Part shown: one piece after another, positions 57,433 to 64,000 of the stretch
Layout of the letters: every line of letters begins with the position of its first letter
Position numbering within the stretch: position 1 is the first letter of the stretch
Assembly: GCA_013349285.1 (NCBI GenBank)
Contig: DUZU01000002.1
Location: forward strand, 44,641-108,640
Direction: 5' to 3'
Origin: Deltaproteobacteria bacterium
Lineage (GTDB): Bacteria; Desulfobacterota; Desulfobulbia; Desulfobulbales; Desulfurivibrionaceae
DNA: 64,000 nucleotides
The notes under the pieces: generated by a model
Databases searched by the model: none
Told to the model about the DNA's origin: nothing
What the model saw: only the letters and a program-made list of their open reading frames with translations
Position numbers and translations under genes: made by a program

Positions 57433-58227
57433 ATGAAGAAAATCTATCCCGCTAAAAAAATGTTGCTCAGCCTTGCCTGCGCTGTTTCGCTGGCCTGTAC
57501 ACCGGCCGCGTTCGCTTCCGATCATGGCGCCAATGAGGCCCAAACCGACAAAACCCCGACCAAGACCATCAAGGCGGCCCTCGAGGGCAACGACCAGTTC
57601 CGCTACGACCATCGCGACAAACATTTCGAGCCCTTCCAAGACGGCCAGGTCCCCAACCTCACCGTGGTCAGCTGCTCCGACTCCCGGGTCCACACCCAGC
57701 TCTTCGGAATTCAGCCGGACAACAACATCTTCATCATCCGCAATGTCGGCAACCAGGTAACGAACAGCGAGGGCTCGGTTGATTACGGCGTACGCCACCT
57801 GCCCACCAAAATCCTCTTGATCATGGGCCATTCCGGCTGCGGCGCGGTCAAGGCGGCCATGGGCGACTATTCCGGTGAAACCAGCGGGATCAAAGCCGAA
57901 CTCGATCCCCTCAAACCGGTAATCGATGCTGACGATCACCAGGGTGATTTTTCCGTCCGCTTGGGCAAAAACGTCGAGCGCAACGTCGACTTCCAGGTCA
58001 AGGCCGCCATGGAGCTCTACGCCGACAAGCTCAAAGATGATCAGATGGTCATCGTCGGCGGCGTTTATGATTTCCAAAACCTTTACGGCAAAGGCCGCGG
58101 CACCCTGGTGATCACCAATGTCAACGGCGTAACCGATATCAATAAGATCATCGCCCACCCGGTCATGGAAAGCATCTACAAGGGTACGGTGGTCAACCAC
58201 GTCGGCAGCCTTGCCCCGGCCCTGTAA
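57433..58227 (+). CDS. Exported beta-class carbonic anhydrase
   Basis: A 264-aa protein from the ATG at 57433, with AGGGGGC just upstream. A signal peptide (MLLSLACAVSLACTPAAFA, cut near residue 29) marks a periplasmic enzyme. The beta-CA zinc set is complete: Cys81 in SCSDSRV with Asp83 and Arg85, His133 and Cys136 in MGHSGCGAV. The family hydrates CO2 to bicarbonate. Beta-class enzymes are usually cytoplasmic, so the exported form is notable. A hairpin GCCGTTT / AAACGGC at 57331-57350 lies in the leader. dgt starts three bases after the stop. Confidence 0.9.
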   Translation: MKKIYPAKKMLLSLACAVSLACTPAAFASDHGANEAQTDKTPTKTIKAALEGNDQFRYDHRDKHFEPFQDGQVPNLTVVSCSDSRVHTQLFGIQPDNNIFIIRNVGNQVTNSEGSVDYGVRHLPTKILLIMGHSGCGAVKAAMGDYSGETSGIKAELDPLKPVIDADDHQGDFSVRLGKNVERNVDFQVKAAMELYADKLKDDQMVIVGGVYDFQNLYGKGRGTLVITNVNGVTDINKIIAHPVMESIYKGTVVNHVGSLAPAL

Positions 58228-58230
58228 GAG

Positions 58231-59274
58231 ATGAATCTGTCCATCAGACAGCAGATAGAGGAGCGCGAGGCAATCGGCCTCGCGCCCTATGCCACCTTGA
58301 GCCGCAACAGCAAAGGCCGCCTGCGGCCCGAGGATGAATGCCCGATCCGCGGCGCCTTTCAACGGGACCGCGACCGGATCATCCACTGCAAATCATTCCG
58401 GCGCCTCAAGCACAAGACTCAGGTTTTCCTGGCCCCCACCGGCGACCATTACCGGACCCGGCTCACCCATGTTCTGGAAGTAAGCCAGATCGCCCGGACC
58501 ATCTCGGTGGCCCTGCGCCTCAACGGCCATCTCACCGAGGCCATCTCCCTGGGCCACGATCTGGGGCACACCCCCTTCGGCCATGCCGGCGAATCGATCC
58601 TCAACGAGCTCTACCCCCATGGCTTCAGGCATTATGACCAGAGTGTGCGGGTGGTCAGCATTTTGGAAAAAAAGGGCCAAGGCCTCAACCTCACCCACGA
58701 GGTGTTGGACGGCATTGCCAAACATTCCAAGGGCCGCAGCGAAATCCTGCCGCAGGATCTCTCCGAACTGCCGGAAACCATGGAAGGCCGGGTGGTGCGA
58801 ATGGCGGACATCATCGCCTATGTGAACCACGATCTCGATGATGCGGTTCGGGCCGGAGTGATCAGCGAAAGTCAGATCCCCGCCCCCCTGCAGAAACTAT
58901 TCGGCGACTCCCATTCCCACCGGATCAGCGCCATGGTCCACGATCTGGTGGTCCAGACCCTGAACAACGGGGGGGAGCGGCTGGTCATGAGCCCGGATAT
59001 GATGGAAGGCATCACCGAGCTCAGATCTTTTTTATATGAAAATGTTTATGAATCAAATAAGGTGCACGACGATTTCATCAAGGCGATGAAGGTGATGCGC
59101 GAGCTCTACGAATATTTTTTAACCACCGACGACAACTGGGAAAGGGTCATCAACTATAACGATGACACCCCGAAAGAACAGATGGTCTGTGATTTTATCG
59201 CCGGCATGACCGACCGTTATGCCCTTGATCTTTATACCAATATTTTTCTACCAAAACCATGGAGTGTAATGTAA
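58231..59274 (+). CDS. dgt: Deoxyguanosinetriphosphate triphosphohydrolase-like HD protein
   Basis: A 347-aa HD-domain protein. The metal ligands are in TRLTHVLEVSQIA, LGHDLGHTPFGHAGE and the later Asp in MADIIAYVNHDLDDA. The length (347 aa) matches the dGTPase type 2 (Dgt-like) group of non-enterobacteria. It should hydrolyse dNTP to deoxynucleoside and triphosphate. The start ATG lies three bases after the carbonic anhydrase stop, and valS begins right after its own stop, so all three are probably in one transcript. Confidence 0.9.
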   Translation: MNLSIRQQIEEREAIGLAPYATLSRNSKGRLRPEDECPIRGAFQRDRDRIIHCKSFRRLKHKTQVFLAPTGDHYRTRLTHVLEVSQIARTISVALRLNGHLTEAISLGHDLGHTPFGHAGESILNELYPHGFRHYDQSVRVVSILEKKGQGLNLTHEVLDGIAKHSKGRSEILPQDLSELPETMEGRVVRMADIIAYVNHDLDDAVRAGVISESQIPAPLQKLFGDSHSHRISAMVHDLVVQTLNNGGERLVMSPDMMEGITELRSFLYENVYESNKVHDDFIKAMKVMRELYEYFLTTDDNWERVINYNDDTPKEQMVCDFIAGMTDRYALDLYTNIFLPKPWSVM

Positions 59275-59277
59275 TTG

Positions 59278-61959
59278 ATGAGCAATGACGGTTCTAATAA
59301 CGGCGCCGGCCGGGAAATGGCCAAGGGCTACGAATTCAAGGAAGTCGAAGCCAAATGGTATCAGAGCTGGCTGGAGCAGAATAATTTTCAGGCCACCATG
59401 GATGAGGGCAAGCCCTCGTTCTCCATCGTTATCCCGCCCCCCAACGTCACCGGCGTCCTCCATGTCGGCCATGCCTTAAACAATACCCTGCAGGACGTCC
59501 TGGTCCGATATAAAAGGATGGCCGGCTTCAACACCCTCTGGGTTCCGGGCACCGATCATGCCGGCATCGCCACCCAGAACGTGGTGGAGCGCCAGCTGGC
59601 CACCGAGGGCAAGAGCCGCCACGATCTGGGCCGCGAAGCCTTCATCGAACGGGTCTGGCAATGGCGCATGGAAAAAGGCGGCTCCATCATCAATCAGCTC
59701 AAGCGTCTCGGCTCCTCCTGCGACTGGGAGCGGGAACGCTTTACCATGGATGCGGGCCTGTCCAAGGCGGTGCGCACCGTTTTTGTCCGCCTCTTCAAGG
59801 AGGGCTTGATCTACAAGGGCGATTACATCGTCAACTGGTGCCCCCGCTGCCACACCGCCCTGGCCGATGACGAGGTGGAGCATGAGGATAAGAAGGGGTC
59901 GCTCTACCATATCCGCTACCCCTATGCCGACGGTTCCGGCCATCTAATCGTGGCCACCACCCGGCCGGAAACCATGCTCGGCGACACGGCGGTGGCGGTC
60001 CACCCCGATGACGAGCGCTACAGCCATCTTAAGGAAATCGGGATCAAGCTGCCCCTCACCGACCGCACCCTGCCCGTGGTCTTTGACCACCATGTCCAGC
60101 GGGAGTTCGGCACCGGCGCCTTAAAGGTCACCCCGGCCCATGACCGGGACGACTACGAGATCGGAATCCGCCATAACCTGGAAATCATGAAGGTGATGGA
60201 CGACTCCGGCACCATGAACGAGCTGGCCGGCCCCTATGCCGGACTTGATCGTTTCGCCTGCCGCAAAAAGATCGTCGCCGACCTTGAGGAACAGGGCTTT
60301 CTGGAAAAGATCGAAGATTACGACCATGCGGTGGGCCATTGCTACCGCTGTAAGACCGTGGTCGAGGCCACCACCTCGCTCCAGTGGTTTGTTTCGGTAA
60401 AACCCCTGGCCGACAAAGCGGTGGCCGCGGTAAGCGAGGGCCGAATCAATATCCATCCCAAGAGCTGGAACAACTCCTTCTACGCCTGGATGGACAACAT
60501 CCGCGACTGGTGCATCTCCCGCCAGATCTGGTGGGGTCATCAGATCCCGGCCTGGACCTGCGACGACTGCGGCCAGCTGCTGGTGGAAGAGATTGATCCA
60601 ACCGCCTGCGACAAATGCGGCTCCGCCAAGCTTAGCCAGGAAACCGACGTGCTCGACACCTGGTTTTCCTCGGCCCTCTGGCCGTTTTCCACCCTGGGTT
60701 GGCCCGACAACACCGAGGAGCTCAAGTTCTTCTACCCCACCTCGGTGCTGATCACCAGCTTTGACATCCTCTTCTTCTGGGTGGCCAGGATGATGATGAT
60801 GGGCCTGCATTTCATGGACGAGGTGCCCTTCAAGGACGTCTACCTCCATGCCCTGGTCCGGGACAAGGACGGCAAAAAGATGAGCAAGTCCACCGGCAAC
60901 GTCATCGACCCGCTGGTGGTGATGGCCGAGTACGGCACCGACGCCCTACGCTTCACCATGACCGCCTTTGCCGCCCAAGGCCGGGATATCCGCCTTTCCG
61001 AGGAGCGGATCGAGGGCTACCGCCACTTTATCAACAAGATCTGGAACGCGGCCCGCTTTGCGATGATGCATATCAGCGACTGCGATCCGGCCATCGCCAA
61101 GGATATCGAGCCGAGCAAGATGGCCCTGCCCCATCGCTGGATCTTGCAGCGGCTCAATCAGGCCACAGGCGAGGTGACCCGCGCTTTGGAGGAATTCCGC
61201 TTCAACGATGTGGCCCTGACCATCTATCAGTTTGTCTGGAACGAGTTCTGCGACTGGTATCTGGAATGGATCAAGGCCGATCTGTTCAGCAAGGACGAGC
61301 AGCGCCAAAACGAGGCCCGGGCCGTGCTCTTCTGCGTGCTGGAAAACGTGCTCAAACTCCTTCACCCGGTCACCCCCTTTGTCACCGAGGAGATCTGGCA
61401 TGTCCTGCCCGGAAAGCGCTCCTCGATCATGATGGAGCCCTTCCCCAAGGTTAACCCGGCCTGGAGTGATGAGGAGGCCGCCAGCACCGCCGAACTGTTC
61501 ATGGGCATTGTCGGCGGCATCCGCAACATCCGCAGCGAGATGCAGATCCATCCCGGCGCCGAAATCAAGGTGCTGATCATCTGCCATGATCAGCTTCGGG
61601 CGACTAAACTTGCTGAGCTGATTGATTCGATCAAGGGGCTGACCAGGGCCGTTGCCATCGAGATCAAGCAGGAAGCCGAAAGGCCGGAAGGCGCCGCCTC
61701 GGTGCTCTATACCGACATCGAGATCCATGTGCCCATGGCCGGCCTGATCGATGTGGAAAAAGAGAGCGCCAAGCTCAACAAGGAAATGGAAAAGATCGAG
61801 ATTCAGCTGCAAAGAACCAGCGGCAAGCTCAGCAACGAGAAATTCATGAGCAATGCCCCGGAAGACGTGGTGGCCAAGGAAAGGGCCAAGATGGATGAGA
61901 TGAGCGCCAAGATAGAAAAATTAAAAGAGGCCTTGGCCAGATTGCAAGAACTGGCTTAA
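59278..61959 (+). CDS. valS: Valine-tRNA ligase
   Basis: About 893 aa. The class I signatures are PPPNVTGVLHVGHALN (HIGH) near residue 62 and KMSKSTGN near 535. The CP1 editing domain has TTRPETMLGDTAVAVHP. The anticodon-binding domain and a C-terminal coiled coil (KESAKLNKEMEKIE) complete the enzyme. The ATG at 59278 follows the dgt stop by three bases; a TTG is directly before it. Confidence 0.97.
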   Translation: MSNDGSNNGAGREMAKGYEFKEVEAKWYQSWLEQNNFQATMDEGKPSFSIVIPPPNVTGVLHVGHALNNTLQDVLVRYKRMAGFNTLWVPGTDHAGIATQNVVERQLATEGKSRHDLGREAFIERVWQWRMEKGGSIINQLKRLGSSCDWERERFTMDAGLSKAVRTVFVRLFKEGLIYKGDYIVNWCPRCHTALADDEVEHEDKKGSLYHIRYPYADGSGHLIVATTRPETMLGDTAVAVHPDDERYSHLKEIGIKLPLTDRTLPVVFDHHVQREFGTGALKVTPAHDRDDYEIGIRHNLEIMKVMDDSGTMNELAGPYAGLDRFACRKKIVADLEEQGFLEKIEDYDHAVGHCYRCKTVVEATTSLQWFVSVKPLADKAVAAVSEGRINIHPKSWNNSFYAWMDNIRDWCISRQIWWGHQIPAWTCDDCGQLLVEEIDPTACDKCGSAKLSQETDVLDTWFSSALWPFSTLGWPDNTEELKFFYPTSVLITSFDILFFWVARMMMMGLHFMDEVPFKDVYLHALVRDKDGKKMSKSTGNVIDPLVVMAEYGTDALRFTMTAFAAQGRDIRLSEERIEGYRHFINKIWNAARFAMMHISDCDPAIAKDIEPSKMALPHRWILQRLNQATGEVTRALEEFRFNDVALTIYQFVWNEFCDWYLEWIKADLFSKDEQRQNEARAVLFCVLENVLKLLHPVTPFVTEEIWHVLPGKRSSIMMEPFPKVNPAWSDEEAASTAELFMGIVGGIRNIRSEMQIHPGAEIKVLIICHDQLRATKLAELIDSIKGLTRAVAIEIKQEAERPEGAASVLYTDIEIHVPMAGLIDVEKESAKLNKEMEKIEIQLQRTSGKLSNEKFMSNAPEDVVAKERAKMDEMSAKIEKLKEALARLQELA

Positions 61960-61995
61960 CTACAAGAGCATCGTATTCTGATCGAGAGTCACTCC

Positions 61996-62265
61996 ATGCC
62001 TAAAACTCGCAAATTAGTGCTTGATGTTTTAAAGCCCCACCAACCCAATGCCCTGGATTTCGCCACCACTTTGGCTAATCTCCGGCCGGATTACCAGGTA
62101 AAATTAACCGTTACCGAGGTCGATAAAAAGACCGAAAGCACCATCGTTACCATTGAGGGGCAGGATATCCTGTTCAATGAAATCAAGGCTACCATCGAAC
62201 AGATGGGGGCATCGGTGCACAGTATCGATCAGGTTGAGGTTTCCGGCTCCGAGGTTTCGGACTAA
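61996..62265 (+). CDS. DUF211 family protein
   Basis: An 89-aa protein with the DUF211 pattern: RKLVLDVLKPHQP at the start, VTEVDKKTESTIVTIEG in the middle, and FNEIKATIEQMGASVHSIDQVEV at the end. Members have a ferredoxin-like fold and are common in archaea; the function is unknown, but metal binding has been suggested (recollection). It is 36 bases after valS and 41 bases before the VIT1-like gene, so the pair may work together. Confidence 0.85.
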   Translation: MPKTRKLVLDVLKPHQPNALDFATTLANLRPDYQVKLTVTEVDKKTESTIVTIEGQDILFNEIKATIEQMGASVHSIDQVEVSGSEVSD

Positions 62266-62306
62266 CTCATTTTAGTCTTTTAAACTTTTGCCCCGCACGG
62301 CCTTAA

Positions 62307-62894
62307 ATGTTAGCCACTAACCACAATAACATCAAAATGCACCTGCGTCGGGCCGGAAGTATCGCCCGCCGTTATCTGGTGACCAACGGGTTTGACGGCG
62401 CCCTGACCATGCTCGGGATGATGACCGGCTTTTATACCAGCGGGATTACCGAGTTGCCGGTGGCCATCAGTGCCTGCCTTGGTGCGGCAATCGCCCTATT
62501 TATGAGCGGAGTCAGCAGCGCCTACTTAAGCGAAAAAGCGGAGCGGGAAAAAGAACTACGCGATCTGGAACAGGCATTGGTCGGCGACCTGTCAAACAGT
62601 GATTACGGCCAGGCCAGCAGGTATCTACCGGTTCTGGTGGGACTGGTTAACGGCTTATCGCCCCTGCTCTTTTCATTATTGATCATCGCCCCTTTGTTTT
62701 TGGCAAACCATGGAGTCAACCTCCCGCTGCCACCGTTTCTTTCCGCAATAAGCGTCGGCCTGGGCTGTGTATTCTGCCTGGGAATTTTTATCGGCCAAAT
62801 CAGTAACACCTTCTGGCTCTGGTCCGGACTTCGGACCTTGATAATCGCCGTGTTAACGGTGGCTGTTATCCTTTTATTCGGTCAATCTTCTTAA
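62307..62894 (+). CDS. VIT1/CCC1-like membrane protein
   Basis: A 195-aa protein with about four or five transmembrane segments and a charged loop (EKAEREKELRDLEQA). The start RRYLVTNGFDGALTMLGMMTGF resembles the VIT1 first helix with its conserved Asp-Gly. VIT1/CCC1 proteins move Fe2+ or Mn2+. The sequence is shorter and the cytoplasmic metal-binding helices are not obvious, so transport is unproven. ATG at 62307 or 62337. It converges with the integrase gene. Confidence 0.7.
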   Translation: MLATNHNNIKMHLRRAGSIARRYLVTNGFDGALTMLGMMTGFYTSGITELPVAISACLGAAIALFMSGVSSAYLSEKAEREKELRDLEQALVGDLSNSDYGQASRYLPVLVGLVNGLSPLLFSLLIIAPLFLANHGVNLPLPPFLSAISVGLGCVFCLGIFIGQISNTFWLWSGLRTLIIAVLTVAVILLFGQSS

Positions 62895-62916
62895 GAAAAC
62901 CTGCCGATGAGTAGGG

Positions 62917-63897
62917 TCACATCCGGTCCAAGGGGCTTACCACCCCCTGCCCGCCCTTGTTGAGCACATGGGTGTAGATCATGGTAGTGGCCACATCATT
63001 ATGCCCCAGAAGTTCTTGAATGGTGCGGATATCATTACCTGCTTCCAATAGATGGGTGGCAAAAGAGTGGCGCAGGGTATGGGCACTCACCTGCTTGGTA
63101 ATTCCAACCTCCAGCACGGCCTTCCGCAAAGCCTTGTTCAAGGTTGATGAATCCAGATGATGTCGCTGCATCCTATCGGAACGGGGATCTTTAGCAATCC
63201 GACTGGCCGGGAATACATATTGCCAGCCCAACTGTTTGGCCGCGTTTTTATACTTTTTAGCAAGGGCTGTAGGCAAATGTACTCTGCCAAACCCATTTTT
63301 AAGATCAGCTTCGTGACGCAATTTCACCCGTTCCACCTGATCATGCAAAACAGAAAGCAGACTCTCCGGTAACGGCACCCACCTGTCTTTATTACCCTTC
63401 CCACTTCTTATGGTTATTTGCCTTCTTTCAAAGTCAACATCCTGTACCCTAAGCCGCAAACACTCCATCAATCGCATTCCGCTGCCATACATCAACTTAG
63501 CCATAAGCTGGGGAATACCCTGCATTACTGCCAAAATACGCCGCACCTCGTCAACACTTAAGACAACAGGGAGTTTCTTTGGTTTCTTGGCCCGGATAGC
63601 GTCGATCCCCTGTGCCAATGGTTCTTTTAATACATGTTTGTACAAAAAAAGTAAGGCATTAAGGGCCTGATTCTGGGTAGAAGCTGCAACATTATTTTCA
63701 ACCGCAAGATGGGTCAAAAATTCCTCAACCTTTTGCACCCCATCTTTCAAATCATCACGACTCTGCATCTGATGAAAAAGGATATACCTTTTAATCCAGC
63801 CACAATAAGTTGCCTCGGTACGGATTGAGTAATGTCTTGTCCGCAAAACATCCCGCACCTCATCCAATATTTTTTTTGGTTGACGATTCATCTTCAT
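62917..63897 (-). CDS. intI: Integron integrase (IntI-type tyrosine recombinase)
   Basis: About 326 aa (numbered here from the upstream GTG at 63900). The catalytic set Arg143 (YGSGMRLMECLRL), His274-x-x-Arg277 (HTLRHSFATHLLEAG), His300 (LGHNDVATT) and Tyr309 (MIYTHV) is intact. The stretch at about 205-250, with LPTALAKKYKNAAK and DPRSDRMQRHH, is the additional segment that separates IntI from XerC/D and is needed to recognise attC hairpins. It ends in KGGQGVVSPLD, as in IntI1. It faces left, so attI and any cassettes lie to the right, at and beyond the window end. Confidence 0.92.
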   Translation of the reverse strand: MKMNRQPKKILDEVRDVLRTRHYSIRTEATYCGWIKRYILFHQMQSRDDLKDGVQKVEEFLTHLAVENNVAASTQNQALNALLFLYKHVLKEPLAQGIDAIRAKKPKKLPVVLSVDEVRRILAVMQGIPQLMAKLMYGSGMRLMECLRLRVQDVDFERRQITIRSGKGNKDRWVPLPESLLSVLHDQVERVKLRHEADLKNGFGRVHLPTALAKKYKNAAKQLGWQYVFPASRIAKDPRSDRMQRHHLDSSTLNKALRKAVLEVGITKQVSAHTLRHSFATHLLEAGNDIRTIQELLGHNDVATTMIYTHVLNKGGQGVVSPLDRM

Positions 63898-64000
63898 CAC
63901 AATATGTTAATATTCAATACAATATTGTGCTAGGAAATTTTTCCCGATTAACTCCCTAATATGCAATATGCAGGAAAAAATTCCTTACACTTAATAGTTA
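63898..64000. other. Integrase leader and possible start of attI
   Basis: AT-rich. ACAATATTGT, a perfect palindrome, is at 63919-63928. Two near-palindromes, GGAAATTTTTCC (63933-63944) and GGAAAAAATTCC (63973-63984), start 40 bases apart. The last four bases are GTTA, which could begin a GTTRRRY recombination core, but the window stops there. The attI site is inferred by position and not recognised by sequence. Confidence 0.4.

Overview
The window is a 64-kb stretch of ordinary bacterial chromosome with about 48 recognisable protein genes, densely packed in short operons on both strands, with balanced base composition and AT-rich gene spacers. The gene set points to a Gram-negative anaerobe of the Desulfobacterota, probably the Desulfobulbales (inference). 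It has outer-membrane genes (Pal, Skp/OmpH, YbgF), glycogen enzymes, PEP synthase with its PpsR regulator, a CooC-type nickel ATPase, DUF1178, a QTMAN-type glycosyltransferase, Bpt and an integron integrase. I saw no rRNA, tRNA, CRISPR array, phage or intact insertion sequence.

Layout from left to right: the end of ybgF, ppsA (-) and a phosphoglucomutase (+) (0-5 kb); a large hybrid histidine kinase (-) and a 476-bp gap without a gene (5-8.6 kb); the recC-recB-recD operon (-) (8.6-17.4 kb); cheV, then yqgE-speB-ykgJ-rlmH (-) (17.5-21 kb); glgB and a small unknown gene (+) (21.3-23.7 kb); the operon ispH-ftsY-djlA-like-QTMAN-DUF1178 (-) (23.7-28.2 kb); a DUF2156 gene (+), lon, hsp20, bpt and namZ (-) (28.5-34.4 kb); cooC (+) (34.6-35.4 kb); a repeat-bearing stretch with a zinc-ribbon gene and xerC-hslV-hslU (-) (35.4-39.3 kb); xseB-ispA-dxs (+) (39.4-42.6 kb); a PilZ protein (-), an MFS permease (+), and pal then skp (-) (42.6-46.4 kb); glgP and an unknown gene (+) (46.8-50.1 kb); a chemoreceptor with two CZB domains (-) and ppsR (+) (50.1-53.3 kb); DUF362 and PIG-L genes (-) (53.3-55.1 kb); abcF, an exported carbonic anhydrase, dgt, valS, DUF211 and VIT1-like (+) (55.3-62.9 kb); and an integron integrase at the right edge (-).

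Functional links. Phosphoglucomutase, GlgB and GlgP make up much of a glycogen cycle, and PpsA supplies PEP for gluconeogenesis with PpsR as its predicted kinase/pyrophosphorylase. Lon, HslUV, Hsp20 and Bpt form a proteostasis group. Dxs, IspA and IspH are isoprenoid genes. NamZ and the AmpG-like permease suggest cell-wall recycling.

The less ordinary parts are small. An integron platform sits at the right edge, whose cassette array, if any, lies outside the window. REP-like palindromes lie inside the hslV-hslU spacer. A long inverted repeat and a 27-nt sequence shared by two nearby spacers lie in the same region. There is also a chemoreceptor with tandem periplasmic CZB domains and a DUF211/VIT1-like gene pair. 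I did not find a convincing, wholly new multi-gene system inside the window.
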